Made by a program: the position numbers and the translations under genes | NCBI RefSeq assembly: GCF_003856525.1 | Contig: NZ_RJVQ01000001.1 | Location: 785,229-849,228 of the forward strand | Direction of reading: 5' to 3' | From: Vibrio viridaestus | GTDB taxonomy: Bacteria > Pseudomonadota > Gammaproteobacteria > Enterobacterales > Vibrionaceae | DNA length: 64,000 nt | Shown here: positions 20,401-29,858 of the stretch, one piece after another | How positions within the stretch are numbered: the first letter of the stretch is position 1 | How the letters are laid out: every line of letters begins with the position of its first letter | The notes under the pieces: model-generated | Told to the model about the DNA's origin: nothing | Seen by the model: the letters and a program-made list of their open reading frames with translations, nothing else | The model's database searches: none

Positions 20401-21630
20401 ATGAAGTCCTTAGTAGAGAGATTTTTAACTTACGTACAGTTCGGAACACAATCTAATCCTTATAAGTCCACATGCCCAAGTAGCTCTGGTCAGAAAAAAT
20501 TTGCGAAGCATATTTATGAAGAGCTCGTTGCTATGGGGTTAGAGGACGTTTCAATTTCTGACCATTCGTATGTCTATGCTAAGTTATCCTCTAATGTCGA
20601 GTATGATGTCCCCGCAATCGGGTTTATTGCTCATATGGACACATCTTCGGATGCTTGTGGACGTCACGTTGTGCCGCAAATTGTAGAAAATTACCAAGGG
20701 GGCGACATTGCTCTGGGAAATGGAGATGAGGTGCTGTCGCCTATTCGTTATCCAGAACTACATCAACTTCACGGACAGAATATTATCACGGCAAGTGGGA
20801 ACACCTTGCTTGGTGCAGATGATAAGGCTGGGATAGCAGAGATTATTACTGCGATAAGTTATTTACTTAGCCATCCTGAAGTTGCCCACGGTGATGTATG
20901 CATTGCATTCACTCCAGATGAAGAAATTGGACGTGGAGCAGACTTATTTGATATTGATAAGTTTGGCGCTCAGTGGGCCTATACCGTCGATGGTGGTGCG
21001 GTGGGTGAACTTGAAATGGAAAATTTTAATGCGGCCAGCGCTAAAGTGTCGTTCTTTGGTGTGTCGGTTCATCCCGGGGCGGCAAAGAACAAACTGGTTA
21101 ACTCGATGAACTTAGCCGCTAAATTTCAATTGATGATGCCAGAAGATGAAACGCCAGAACAAACTGAAGGTTATCAGGGGTTCTATCATTTATCTTCAGC
21201 GATTATGTCTATCGCCCATTCAGAACTGCACTACATCTTAAGAGATTTCGATAAAGGTGGACTCGAATTACGCAAAAAGTTTATTCAAGATAAAGCCGAT
21301 GAGATGAATCGTGGCCTAAAACATGGAAGAGTTGAAATCGATATCGAAGATTCTTACCACAATATGAAAGAGATGATAGAGCCGCATCCTGAAATTATAG
21401 AGTTGGCAAAGGCAGCAATGATTGAACTCGATATTGAGCCAAAACTTTGTCCAATTCGTGGTGGAACAGATGGGGCAACACTTTCATACATGGGATTGCC
21501 TTGTCCCAATCTATTTACTGGTGGCTATAATTTTCATGGTATTCACGAATTTATTACTGTCGAGGCGATGGAAAAAGCTGTCAGTGTCATCGTCAAGATT
21601 ATCGAGAAGACATCGTTACGTTACCTGTAG
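20401..21630 (+). CDS. pepT: Peptidase T (tripeptide aminopeptidase)
   Basis: PepT is a cytoplasmic di-zinc M20 peptidase that removes the N-terminal residue from tripeptides. The 409-residue protein matches the family length (E. coli 408). The metal and catalytic motifs are intact: [32 protein letters not shown] and [10 protein letters not shown]. It starts at the ATG after GAGAATAATA. It is a single-gene unit upstream of an mscS gene 160 bp away. Confidence 0.95.
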   Translation: MKSLVERFLTYVQFGTQSNPYKSTCPSSSGQKKFAKHIYEELVAMGLEDVSISDHSYVYAKLSSNVEYDVPAIGFIAHMDTSSDACGRHVVPQIVENYQGGDIALGNGDEVLSPIRYPELHQLHGQNIITASGNTLLGADDKAGIAEIITAISYLLSHPEVAHGDVCIAFTPDEEIGRGADLFDIDKFGAQWAYTVDGGAVGELEMENFNAASAKVSFFGVSVHPGAAKNKLVNSMNLAAKFQLMMPEDETPEQTEGYQGFYHLSSAIMSIAHSELHYILRDFDKGGLELRKKFIQDKADEMNRGLKHGRVEIDIEDSYHNMKEMIEPHPEIIELAKAAMIELDIEPKLCPIRGGTDGATLSYMGLPCPNLFTGGYNFHGIHEFITVEAMEKAVSVIVKIIEKTSLRYL

Positions 21631-21792
21631 TCAATGAACTCAATTACGTGATAGAACGCAATAAAGCATAACAATATGATGATGTTTTAGTGATGAGGGT
21701 GCATTTTCTGCAAAACTTACTTTAGAATCAAAGGGTCGGAATTATTCATGCCACACCGGCCTTTTTAAATAACAATAAGTAAGTGAGACACT

Positions 21793-22632
21793 ATGAGTCA
21801 GTTAGAGGCTTTTGGGACATATGTTTGGGGAAGTAAGCCACTATTAACGGTAGTTATTCTGCTTGTGCTGTTTATCGTCCGTAGAATTGTTCTTTCTCAG
21901 ATTCGTGGCGAAGCCGCTTTTATCACGGAGAAACAACGTAAATGGATGTCACGGACCAAAAATGGCAGCTTTGCGTTACTTTTACTTCTGATGTTCTTTC
22001 TTTGGAAAGAAGAAATTAACGAATTTGCTCTCTCAGTCACCGCGATTGCGGTTGCCATTGTTGTGGCATCAAAAGAAATTATTCTGTGTTTTACCGGTTC
22101 GATACAACGTGCCAGTTCTCGTTCATTTCGTATCGGTGATTGGATTGAAGTGGGGGCGATAAGTGGTGAAGTCATCGAATACAATATGATGGCGACAGTT
22201 ATTCAGGAAATTGACCTAACACGTGGTAAGTACGATTACACAGGTAAGACCGCCACGTTGCCAAATAGTATGTTTTTTACGTTCCCAGTAAAGAACTTAA
22301 ATTTCATGAAGCGATATGTCTATCATGGGTTTGATATCGTCGTAAGAGACTTCGTCAACCTTTACCCGTTGTTCCCACTTTTGCATGAGCGGATCGATCA
22401 ACATTTCGCTCATTTCATTGATGTTGCTAAACGATACAATGGCATGATTGAAAAGCACGTTGGTGTCGACTTGCCCGGACCAGAAGCACAAATTTCAGTT
22501 CAGAGTAACATCAATGGCGAGCAGACCGTTCATATCATGCTGTTTTGTCCAACGGATAAGGCGTTGACGATCGAACAGGACATTCGAAAAGACTTTATGG
22601 AACTTTATGAAGAGCGTTTTGCGCAGGCATAA
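21793..22632 (+). CDS. MscS family mechanosensitive ion channel
   Basis: The 279-residue protein has three N-terminal transmembrane segments (TVVILLVLFIVRRIVL; SFALLLLLMFFLW; FALSVTAIAVAIVVASKEII) and a cytoplasmic MscS beta-domain (SSRSFRIGDWIEVGAISGEV; TATLPNSMFFTFPVKN). The third helix with Gly/Ala packing lines the pore in this family. Such channels release solutes on osmotic down-shock. Shorter than YbdG-type relatives. Confidence 0.85.
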   Translation: MSQLEAFGTYVWGSKPLLTVVILLVLFIVRRIVLSQIRGEAAFITEKQRKWMSRTKNGSFALLLLLMFFLWKEEINEFALSVTAIAVAIVVASKEIILCFTGSIQRASSRSFRIGDWIEVGAISGEVIEYNMMATVIQEIDLTRGKYDYTGKTATLPNSMFFTFPVKNLNFMKRYVYHGFDIVVRDFVNLYPLFPLLHERIDQHFAHFIDVAKRYNGMIEKHVGVDLPGPEAQISVQSNINGEQTVHIMLFCPTDKALTIEQDIRKDFMELYEERFAQA

Positions 22633-22637
22633 ATGAA

Positions 22638-22662
22638 AATAGCCAGCTTAAAGCTGGCTATT
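22638..22662. terminator. Bidirectional terminator between mscS-like gene and csp
   Basis: AATAGCCAGC and GCTGGCTATT form a 10-bp stem between convergent stop codons, with A/T-rich flanks on both sides. Confidence 0.75.
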
Positions 22663-22688
22663 AAAATTCTTTTAGTACTTAATTAGAA

Positions 22689-22898
22689 TTAAAGTACTTT
22701 GATGTTTTCAGCTTGAGGACCTTTTTGGCCTTGAGCGATAACGAATTCAACTTTTTGACCCTCAGCAAGAGTACGGAAACCGTCACCTTGGATTGCGCTG
22801 AAGTGAGCGAAAACGTCTGGACCGTTTTCTTGTTGAATGAAACCGAAGCCTTTAGTTTCGTTGAACCATTTTACGGTACCTGTTACGGTATTAGACAT
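22689..22898 (-). CDS. Cold-shock protein (CspA family)
   Basis: The 69-residue OB-fold protein has both RNA-binding motifs, KGFGFIQ (RNP1) and VFAHFSAI (RNP2). It binds single-stranded RNA/DNA and acts as an RNA chaperone. A long 5' leader of about 140 nt runs from a good promoter, as in cold-inducible csp genes where the leader changes structure with temperature. Confidence 0.95.
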   Translation of the reverse strand: MSNTVTGTVKWFNETKGFGFIQQENGPDVFAHFSAIQGDGFRTLAEGQKVEFVIAQGQKGPQAENIKVL

Positions 22899-23340
22899 AG
22901 TACATATCCTATCAAAATTTTATTAAGCCGATATCGGCGCTTCTAGCGTGGAAAAGTAGATTGCTATTGCGTACACACGACCGGGGGAGTAACAAGTATT
23001 CCAACGAAACGCATTTGTATACAAAGAACTTCTTTCTAGCTAATCTCATAGTAGATTATTGATATTTCTTGTCAATGAATCTTTTATTAAAGTGGTCGAG
23101 TAAAGTCAAAATATCGAATTTAAATTGTTACTTTTTGAAAAATTTCATTGTTTCAGGAAAAATTTGGTTGAAGATCAAATAACTTGGTGAATTGTTACCC
23201 CACTCTGGTTTCCTCGAAATTCGATATTCTCACCGTGCGCGAGTGCGCAACTCTGATCAAATTAGACTATAGTTTTAGAGCATTTACCTCGGCTAGTTAT
23301 TACGCTTTGCCTATGTTCATCAGGGTGTTGAGTCATAAAT
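22899..23340 (-). promoter_or_regulatory. csp leader and promoter region
   Basis: On the minus strand TTGACA (complement 23070-23075) and TACTAT (complement 23048-23053) are 16 nt apart, giving transcription from near 23040 and a leader of about 140 nt before the csp ATG. The rest of the gap to 23340 is AT-rich, with no convincing gene. Confidence 0.65.
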
Positions 23341-23580
23341 ATGTATTTAGCTCTCATTATCGCGGAAAAAAGTGTTCTGGTTTTAGGTGTCGTTCTGACT
23401 TTAGTCAGTGTTTGGCAGTATGGAAGACGAAGTCATGACTGGAGAGGTGTAACATTAATGCTGTTTAAAAGAATTCCGATGACAGTTAACGAATATCGCT
23501 TCTATCGTTTGGGTGTTGCTTTACTCTTTTTGGCTGTGATTATGCGTTTCGGTATTCTGACCATATGGCCAACTTACTGA
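23341..23580 (+). CDS. Small two-helix membrane protein, unknown
   Basis: The 79-residue protein has a hydrophobic helix at each end (LIIAEKSVLVLGVVLTLVSV and LGVALLFLAVIMRFGILTIW) separated by a basic loop (YGRRSHDWRG), giving two membrane spans. I do not recognise it. It is followed after 91 bp by the response-regulator gene on the same strand. Confidence 0.55.
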   Translation: MYLALIIAEKSVLVLGVVLTLVSVWQYGRRSHDWRGVTLMLFKRIPMTVNEYRFYRLGVALLFLAVIMRFGILTIWPTY

Positions 23581-23671
23581 CTTTTTTAGAAATTATTTTC
23601 TGCTTATACAAAAAATGACGTAAATGTGAGACCATAGTCAGTAGCTTTTCGATTTTTCAAAGGGTGATTGA

Positions 23672-24676
23672 ATGTCTCTTCCCGTGCTTATTTGTGATGA
23701 CTCGTCACTTGCCAGAAAACAAATGGCGAGATCGCTTCCTCCAAGTCTCAATGCTGATGTTGCTTTTGCGGTACACGGCCTTGATGCTCTAGAGCAGTTA
23801 AAAGCAAAACAATTCAAATTGATGTTTCTCGACCTTACCATGCCTGAACTGGATGGTTTTGGTACTTTGGAGGAGATAAAAAAACAAGGTATGGATATCT
23901 CCGTCGTTGTTGTATCGGGCGATATTCAACCCAAAGCGAAAGAGCGGGTCATGTCTCTCGGTGCCAAAGCGTTCATTCAAAAACCGATGAACGCCGAAAC
24001 TGTTAAACAAGTGCTACGAGACATAATTGAACCGCCGACACAGCCCAAGGTAGTAACGCCGGTTTCCTTTGAACTCCCCATTGTAAAACGTAGAGATATC
24101 TATCTGGAAGTCGCTAACGTATCAATGGGCCGAGCGGCAGATGCATTAGCACGACACTTCGATGTGTTTGTTGAGTTACCTCTGCCGAACGTCAATATAT
24201 TTGAAGTCAGCGAGTTACATATGGCGCTTCGTGACCTCGCTGAAAACTCTCAGGTCTCAGGCGTTTGTCAGGGCTTTAGTGGAGAAGGCATTGCCGGAGA
24301 AGCGCTGGTACTGCTGAGTGACTCCAGCGTAAGTGATCTCAAGAAATTAATGAAAGTTCCGGTCGATAGTGAAGAACTGGAAGAACTTGAACTTCTGATG
24401 GACGTATCGAATATTCTGGTCGGGTCATTTTTAAATGGTTTGGGAGAGCAGGCAGAGGTCCGCTTTTTCCAAAGTTCCCCCGTACTATTAGGGCAACATA
24501 TATCTATCGATTCCGTCATCGAAAGTACTGCTGGCTCTTTTAGTAAGACAATGACATTTGAAGTGAGTTATAACATTGAGGGGACGTCGATTCGCTGTGA
24601 TTTACTGTTTATGTTCGTCGATGAATCCTTACCACTTCTTGATAATAAGCTTTCGTATCTTATGGAGGACTTTTAG
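23672..24676 (+). CDS. CheY-like receiver fused to a CheC/CheX-like phosphatase domain
   Basis: The 334-residue protein has a receiver domain (about 1-120) with acidic pocket Asp-Asp (ICDDSS), phospho-acceptor Asp in LMFLDLTMPELDGF, and Lys in IQKPMN. A second domain (about 135-334) resembles CheC/CheX, with the paired SELHMALRDLAEN and ELELLMDVSNILVGSFLNGL helices that carry the Glu/Asn active site in those phosphatases. It could both receive and remove phosphate in a chemotaxis-like pathway. A PAS protein gene follows 2 nt later. Confidence 0.82.
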   Translation: MSLPVLICDDSSLARKQMARSLPPSLNADVAFAVHGLDALEQLKAKQFKLMFLDLTMPELDGFGTLEEIKKQGMDISVVVVSGDIQPKAKERVMSLGAKAFIQKPMNAETVKQVLRDIIEPPTQPKVVTPVSFELPIVKRRDIYLEVANVSMGRAADALARHFDVFVELPLPNVNIFEVSELHMALRDLAENSQVSGVCQGFSGEGIAGEALVLLSDSSVSDLKKLMKVPVDSEELEELELLMDVSNILVGSFLNGLGEQAEVRFFQSSPVLLGQHISIDSVIESTAGSFSKTMTFEVSYNIEGTSIRCDLLFMFVDESLPLLDNKLSYLMEDF

Positions 24677-24678
24677 TT

Positions 24679-25113
24679 ATGAATCTTCCTGCAGAGTTTG
24701 AACAGTTCCACTGGATGGTGGATATGGTACAGAATGTCGATCTTGGATTGATTGTGATTGATCGCGATTACAATATTCAAGTTTGGAATGGATTTATGAC
24801 CCATCATAGCGGTAAGCAATCGCACGATGTTATTGATAAATCATTGTTCGAGATATTTCCTGAAATCCATGCTGAATGGTTTAAATTAAAAACAAAACCT
24901 GTCTATGATTTGGGTTGTCGTAGCTTTATTACCTGGCAGCAACGCCCTTATCTTTTTAAATGTAGAAACGTCCGTCCTGTTACTCAACAGGCTGACTTTA
25001 TGTACCAGAACGTTACGTTGAACCCAATGCGTACACCGACTGGGAAGATTAACTCTATTTTCCTTTCTATTCAGGACGCGACTGCCGAAGCACTGGTTTC
25101 ATTGCGTTCCTAA
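24679..25113 (+). CDS. Single PAS-domain protein
   Basis: The 144-residue protein consists of one PAS domain (DLGLIVIDRDYNIQVWNGFM, then SLFEIFPEI and NPMRTPTGKINSIFLSIQDAT). It has no kinase, GGDEF or EAL output domain. Its start is 2 nt after the receiver-CheC/CheX gene, so the two are very likely translated together and may act as a sensor-regulator pair with a histidine kinase elsewhere. Confidence 0.82.
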   Translation: MNLPAEFEQFHWMVDMVQNVDLGLIVIDRDYNIQVWNGFMTHHSGKQSHDVIDKSLFEIFPEIHAEWFKLKTKPVYDLGCRSFITWQQRPYLFKCRNVRPVTQQADFMYQNVTLNPMRTPTGKINSIFLSIQDATAEALVSLRS

Positions 25114-25179
25114 ATTATTTTGGATGGGTCTGTTAACTCATCCACTCTTTACTCTCTTTAATGTTGTGAGGCTGTTGTT

Positions 25180-26652
25180 ATGGTTATGCCGCGTCGTCTA
25201 TATACCGCAGAACAAGTTCGCTCAGGAGAAAAGTTGGCTGCAAAAGCCAACGAGCTACGAATGTATTATCTAATGGAGAGAGCTGGGCAAGCGGTGTTTG
25301 CGATTGGTATAGCCCAATACCCAGGTACTGAACATTGGTTAGTTTGTTGTGGTTCCGGCAATAACGGTGGCGATGGTTATATCGTAGCTAATTTGGCGAA
25401 GTCAGTCGGAATTCATGTGACCGTGTGGCAGCTCGGTGAACCGAAAAAATTAACTGGTGATGCTCAGATAGCCTATGAGCATTGGGTACAAGGTGGTGGA
25501 CAGGTTGAGTCGCCAAATAGTCTCATTCCCGACACCGTTGACGTGGTGATTGATGGTATTTTGGGTACCGGATTAACAGGCGATGTGCGTGAAAACGCTG
25601 CAGTGATTATTAATCTGATTAATGATAGTCGATTGCCTGTTATTGCAATTGATATCCCGTCCGGATTAAGCAGTGATACTGGCGTTGTCTTAGGAACGGC
25701 TATTAGAGCTGAACATACAGTAACATTTATCGGCGCCAAACAAGGACTGGTAACGGGGCAGGCCAGAGACTATGTTGGTCAATTGCACTTTGCTGGCTTA
25801 GGCGTAGAAGAAACTTTTGACGCTTTGCATATTCCAAGCGCATGGGTACTCGACAATAATTCGCTTAAGACTGAGTTAGGTAAGCGCGCACAATCCTCGC
25901 ATAAAGGGTCTCATGGTAAGGGCGTGATCATCGGCGGTGGAGCTGGTATGGCTGGGGCTTCAGTCCTTGCATCAACAGCCGCACTTAAATCCGGTATCGG
26001 CATGATCGCGACTATTTCGCATCCCAATAATGTGATGCCTATCATCGTATCCCAGCCAGAAGTAATGGCATCGGGTTGGAATGAAAATGATGTGATCGCC
26101 AATCGACTCGACTGGTGTAACGTTGTGGCAATCGGGCCTGGTTTGGGACGAGACAGTCAGGCACAAATATTATATAACCGAGTGAGCGATACAGAATTAC
26201 CCAAAGTGGTTGATGCGGATGGGTTGTATTTTCTCGCTTCTCAGCCTACTTATGACGCACAACGAGTCATTACACCTCATCCGGGTGAGGCGGCTAAGTT
26301 ACTTGGCTGCTCTGTTGCGGATGTGGAGCGTGACCGCTACCAAGCCGTTGAGGATCTGCAACACAAATTTGGTGGTGTAGTGGTATTGAAGGGAGCTGGC
26401 ACATTGATCTGTGACGGAGAGCAGACCTTCGTTTGTTGTGCGGGTAATCCAGGAATGGCAACTGCCGGGATGGGTGATGTGCTGACTGGAGTTGTAACCG
26501 CATTTATCGCGCAAGGTCATAACTTGCTGGAAGCCACTAAACTTGGCGTCCTGGCCCACAGTTTGGCGGCAGACCAGAACGCAAAGACTTACGGCGAAAG
26601 AGGATTAGTCGCGAGTGACTTATTCCCTCATCTACGCAGTTTAGTCAACTAA
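25180..26652 (+). CDS. nnr: Bifunctional NAD(P)H-hydrate epimerase / ADP-dependent dehydratase
   Basis: The 490-residue cytoplasmic enzyme repairs hydrated NAD(P)H. The N-terminal YjeF_N epimerase domain (about 1-215) has GSGNNGGDGYIVANLAK and DGILGTGLTG; the C-terminal carbohydrate-kinase-like dehydratase domain has GIIGGGAGMAGA, GPGLGRDSQ, VDADGLYFL, TPHPGEAAKLL and NPGMATAGMGDVLTGV. The length is slightly below E. coli Nnr (515). Usually nnr lies beside tsaE; here it does not. Its end overlaps the convergent dehydrogenase gene by 12 nt. Confidence 0.9.
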   Translation: MVMPRRLYTAEQVRSGEKLAAKANELRMYYLMERAGQAVFAIGIAQYPGTEHWLVCCGSGNNGGDGYIVANLAKSVGIHVTVWQLGEPKKLTGDAQIAYEHWVQGGGQVESPNSLIPDTVDVVIDGILGTGLTGDVRENAAVIINLINDSRLPVIAIDIPSGLSSDTGVVLGTAIRAEHTVTFIGAKQGLVTGQARDYVGQLHFAGLGVEETFDALHIPSAWVLDNNSLKTELGKRAQSSHKGSHGKGVIIGGGAGMAGASVLASTAALKSGIGMIATISHPNNVMPIIVSQPEVMASGWNENDVIANRLDWCNVVAIGPGLGRDSQAQILYNRVSDTELPKVVDADGLYFLASQPTYDAQRVITPHPGEAAKLLGCSVADVERDRYQAVEDLQHKFGGVVVLKGAGTLICDGEQTFVCCAGNPGMATAGMGDVLTGVVTAFIAQGHNLLEATKLGVLAHSLAADQNAKTYGERGLVASDLFPHLRSLVN

Positions 26653-27636
26653 CTCATTACCGCTTTTCGTGCCTTCATGAAAACAGCGGATGTTTTCCTG
26701 AGTTGTAGACGCAATATTGTGCAGAGCGTCTTCGGTCAAAAACGCCTGATGACCAGTGAAGAGTACGTTATGGCATGCCGATAGGCGTCTAAACACATCG
26801 TCGACAATGACATCATTGGACTTATCTTGGAAGAAGAGCTCTTTCTCATCTTCATAAACGTCCAAGCCCAGTGATCCAATTCGACCTTGTTTTAAGGCTT
26901 CTATAGCGGCTACAGAATCAACCAGTTCACCCCGACTGGTATTGATGATCATGACGCCATCTTTCATCTGTTCGAATGCCTTTTGATTCAATAAGTGATA
27001 GTTCTCTTTAGACATTGGGCAATGTAGTGTGATGACGTCACTGCGTTGGAATAACTCATGTAAGCTAACATATTGCGCACCCAGCTCTTTTGCTATTGGA
27101 TTCTCATAAGGATCGAAACAGAGCAGTTCCATTCCCAGTCCTTTGAGGATCCTCATGGTCGCGACACCAATTTTACCCGTGCCTATGATTCCCGCTGTAC
27201 GACCATAAAAATTGAAGCCAACCAAACCTTCAAGATTAAAATTGGCATCGCGTGTACGCTGATATGCTTTATGGAAACGTCTGTTTAACGTCATCATCAA
27301 GCCTACGGCGTGCTCCGCCACTGACTCTGGAGAGTAAGCTGGTACTCGAGTTACCTGCATTCCAAGTTTTTTAGCGGCGTCTAAATCGACACGGTCAAAT
27401 CCAGCACAGCGCATTGTTATCAAGCGAGTGCCGCCGCTATAAAGTTGTGTTAATACTTTTTCACTTAAATCGTCGTTTACAAATGCGCATACAACAGAGC
27501 AACCCTTAGCCATTTGCGCAGTGGTTTCAGTTAGACGAAAATCGTGATACTGAATATCGATTTGGTTCTGATCCACTACGTGGTTAAATGAAGCGATGTC
27601 GTAAGATTTAGCGCTAAAAAAGGCGACATTAATCAT
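26641..27636 (-). CDS. ldhA: D-lactate dehydrogenase (2-hydroxyacid dehydrogenase family)
   Basis: The 331-residue NAD-dependent enzyme reduces pyruvate to D-lactate in fermentation. It has the Rossmann motif GIIGTGKIGVATMRIL, the substrate loop MRCAGFDRVDLDAAKKLG, the catalytic Arg/Glu/His set in INTSRGELVDS, LGLDVYEDEKELFF and TGHQAFLTEDA. The SSF-like C-terminal insertion (FFQDKSNDVIVDDVFRRL) is characteristic of LdhA. The length matches E. coli LdhA (329). Confidence 0.92.
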   Translation of the reverse strand: MINVAFFSAKSYDIASFNHVVDQNQIDIQYHDFRLTETTAQMAKGCSVVCAFVNDDLSEKVLTQLYSGGTRLITMRCAGFDRVDLDAAKKLGMQVTRVPAYSPESVAEHAVGLMMTLNRRFHKAYQRTRDANFNLEGLVGFNFYGRTAGIIGTGKIGVATMRILKGLGMELLCFDPYENPIAKELGAQYVSLHELFQRSDVITLHCPMSKENYHLLNQKAFEQMKDGVMIINTSRGELVDSVAAIEALKQGRIGSLGLDVYEDEKELFFQDKSNDVIVDDVFRRLSACHNVLFTGHQAFLTEDALHNIASTTQENIRCFHEGTKSGNELVD

Positions 27637-27784
27637 TACCGTCTCCTAAAAATAGAATAATTTGTTTGTATAGATACACTTCCTGTAAATAAAAATAAAC
27701 CCCAAATATTGTGAGTGAATATATGTTGGAAATTAATCACTTAAGGAAATGTATCTTAAATTGCTAAACACCAAGTTGAGTCCG

Positions 27785-28324
27785 TTAAAAGCGGTATTTG
27801 GCACCCATTAAAAAAATGGTGTCAGGTTCGTCCAATTGCAAGTTTTGGTAGGAGAGTTCCACATTTAGTTCTAGGTTTCTCTGAATAGGAGAGGGAATAT
27901 TTGCCCCAATGCTTAAAAAAGGCGTTATCGTCGATTGTTCTGAATCAATCATACTAAATGAGACAGGTGCATTGCTGCCATTTTTTTCCTGAATCCAGTT
28001 TAGCCCCCCTCTGGCATAGACGGTAGCGTAATGTTTCAATCGTTGTTGAATGAGGGCCGCCCCAAACATGCCATGGTAATTCTCAGGATTCTCTGCTGTT
28101 CCTGAGTGGTTGATTGTTTCAATATAACCGATATCAAACCCAAGATTAGGCAACACTTTCCAGTTATATCCAATACTGCTATTCAACTGCTCACTGTCAT
28201 TGAGATGTGGTTGGCTTGCGATCGTAGAGAGGCTAGAACTGCGATAAAAAAAACCTCTATCGTCAGCACCGAAGGCAACGTTTGTGTATGCAGTCATTAA
28301 AAACAACACAAAAATGTAGCGCAT
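27785..28324 (-). CDS. Outer-membrane beta-barrel protein
   Basis: The 179-residue protein has a signal peptide (MRYIFVLFLMTAYTNVAFGA) and alternating amphipathic strands ending in GAKYRF, with the terminal Phe favoured by the Bam machinery. The ORF extends six codons upstream, but the ATG at 28324 has GGAG six nt before it and gives a standard signal peptide. It resembles small OmpA/OmpW-like eight-stranded barrels; the specific function is unknown. Confidence 0.75.
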   Translation of the reverse strand: MRYIFVLFLMTAYTNVAFGADDRGFFYRSSSLSTIASQPHLNDSEQLNSSIGYNWKVLPNLGFDIGYIETINHSGTAENPENYHGMFGAALIQQRLKHYATVYARGGLNWIQEKNGSNAPVSFSMIDSEQSTITPFLSIGANIPSPIQRNLELNVELSYQNLQLDEPDTIFLMGAKYRF

Positions 28325-28545
28325 CAAGCTCTCCGTGAACATGAGTTCTGCTTGGGTTTAAAAGGGGGTTCTTTAAGCTTAGCAAAGGAATACTAGAGGT
28401 GGTGAAAATATATACTGTTGGGATGGGTGTTTTTTATAAGATGTTGATTTTTAATGCTTTATTTTTCAATTAATGCTTTGGGTGAAAGGTTTTTAGCGGG
28501 TATATACTACCAAATGGTATCACAAAAAAATTTCAAATATCAGTC

Positions 28546-28573
28546 TTGCTGAAAATAAATCACACCCTATAAT
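28546..28573 (+). promoter_or_regulatory. Strong promoter upstream of guaC
   Basis: A -35 TTGCTG and a perfect -10 TATAAT are 16 nt apart. Transcription would start near 28580, at the foot of the hairpin that follows. The rest of the gap from 28325 holds AT-rich DNA with no gene seen. Confidence 0.65.
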
Positions 28574-28580
28574 GCTGAAA

Positions 28581-28613
28581 ACCGGAGCGTCTGCCAACGC
28601 TCCGGTTTTTTTG
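28581..28613 (+). terminator. Hairpin with T run at the 5' end of the guaC transcript
   Basis: ACCGGAGCGT and ACGCTCCGGT form a perfect 10-bp stem with a 6-nt loop followed by seven T. It has the form of an intrinsic terminator, but lies 7-8 nt after a TATAAT box and 90 nt before guaC. Confidence 0.75.
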
Positions 28614-28702
28614 TGTCCGAAATTTGAAGTCAAGGTCTGCCAACCTATTCTTCACATATCACACAAACCATATGAAAGATGGAAAGCTAAGGATTATGCA
28701 GT

Positions 28703-29749
28703 ATGCGTATCGAACAAGAACTTAAGTTAGGTTTTAAAGATGTGCTGTTTCGCCCGAAACGTTCAACCCTCAAAAGCCGTTCTCAAGTTAATTTAACCCG
28801 CGAGTTTACCTTTAAGAATAGCGGTCGTCAATGGTCTGGAGTACCTATTATTGCTGCCAATATGGATTCCGTTGGAAGCTTTGAAATGGCCTCTGCTCTA
28901 GCCCAACATGATGTGATGACTGCAGTACACAAGCATTATACTGTTGAACAATGGCAAGCGTATGTCACTTCTGCGAGCAAAAATGTACTCAAACATATGA
29001 TGGTATCGACAGGTACGTCAGACGCCGATTTCGCAAAAACTCAGTCTATTATGGCAATGAATGATGCGCTGACCTTTATCTGCATTGATATTGCCAATGG
29101 ATATTCTGAACACCTTGTTGAGTATGTAGCCAAAGTTAGGGAAGCCTTCCCAGACAAAGTAATTTCTGCTGGTAATGTTGTTACGGGTGATATGGTTGAA
29201 GAGCTTATCCTTGCCGGAGCTGATATCGTCAAAGTCGGTATCGGACCCGGATCGGTATGTACGACACGAGTTAAAACTGGGGTCGGATATCCACAACTCT
29301 CTGCAATCATTGAGTGTGCGGATGCGGCCCACGGTATGGGCGGCAGAATCATTGGTGATGGAGGTTGTACTTGCCCTGGTGATGTATCTAAAGCATTTGG
29401 TGGTGGTGCAGACTTCGTTATGTTGGGTGGAATGCTTGCTGGCCATAAAGAATCTGGTGGTGAGCTTGTTGTCGAAGGCGGTGAAACTTTCGTTAAGTTC
29501 TACGGCATGTCGTCCCAGTCTGCTATGGATAAACACTCCGGCGGTGTCGCGAAATATCGCGCAGCCGAAGGTAAAACAGTGTTGTTGCCGTACCGTGGAA
29601 GCGTAGAAAATACTATTCAAGATATTATGGGTGGTGTTCGTTCCACATGTACGTATGTCGGGGCTTCTGAGCTACGCGAGCTGACAAAACGCACCACATT
29701 TATCCGCGTTCGCGAGCAGGAAAACCAAGTCTACGGCAAGGATAAGTAG
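28703..29749 (+). CDS. guaC: GMP reductase
   Basis: GuaC deaminates GMP reductively to IMP with NADPH, in purine salvage. The 348-residue protein has the IMPDH/GMPR barrel with the active-site loop [11 protein letters not shown] (catalytic Cys), [24 protein letters not shown] and the flap [15 protein letters not shown]. Length and C-terminus ([18 protein letters not shown]) are complete. The last codons hold the protospacer recognised by the transposon's guide, and the insertion 20 bp beyond the stop leaves the gene intact. Confidence 0.96.
   Translation: MRIEQELKLGFKDVLFRPKRSTLKSRSQVNLTREFTFKNSGRQWSGVPIIAANMDSVGSFEMASALAQHDVMTAVHKHYTVEQWQAYVTSASKNVLKHMMVSTGTSDADFAKTQSIMAMNDALTFICIDIANGYSEHLVEYVAKVREAFPDKVISAGNVVTGDMVEELILAGADIVKVGIGPGSVCTTRVKTGVGYPQLSAIIECADAAHGMGGRIIGDGGCTCPGDVSKAFGGGADFVMLGGMLAGHKESGGELVVEGGETFVKFYGMSSQSAMDKHSGGVAKYRAAEGKTVLLPYRGSVENTIQDIMGGVRSTCTYVGASELRELTKRTTFIRVREQENQVYGKDK
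29687..29718 (+). other. guaC protospacer (homing target of the CAST)
   Basis: This 32-nt stretch matches the spacer at 35712-35743 (read on the minus strand) at 26 of 32 positions; mismatches are at spacer positions 6, 17, 18, 21, 27 and 30. The two bases before it are CA, fitting the loose CN PAM described for type I-F3 systems. Fifty-one bp separate its end from the transposon end, close to the roughly 50-bp offset known for these systems. Confidence 0.9.
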
Positions 29750-29769
29750 ACGGGGAATTTTTATCTTGT

Positions 29770-29839
29770 TGTTGAAACAACCATAAATTGATATTTACAA
29801 CCATAAATTGATATTTGGTACAACCATAATTTGATATTG
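29770..29839 (+). repeat. Transposon right end with three TnsB-type binding repeats
   Basis: The terminus reads TGTTGAAACAACC. Two identical, directly adjacent 20-bp repeats ACAACCATAAATTGATATTT occupy 29777-29796 and 29797-29816; a third, ACAACCATAATTTGATATTG, occupies 29820-29839. The form agrees with my recollection of the Vibrio I-F3 element Tn6677 right end. Confidence 0.9.
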
Positions 29840-29858
29840 CCTCTTCATCGTCTAGACT
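29831..29858 (+). promoter_or_regulatory. Candidate tnsA promoter inside the right end
   Basis: A -35 TTGATA (29831-29836) lies inside the third TnsB repeat and a -10-like TAGACT (29853-29858) follows after 16 nt. TnsB bound to the end would cover it, giving autoregulation. The -10 is weak. Confidence 0.4.

Noticed and set aside
23184-23438. 84-residue ORF upstream of the small membrane protein.
   Set aside because: It overlaps the better candidate at 23341, has a Cys/Ser-rich random composition and no RBS.
29018-29620. 200-residue minus-strand ORF inside guaC.
   Set aside because: Shadow of guaC with no domain, RBS or sensible composition.
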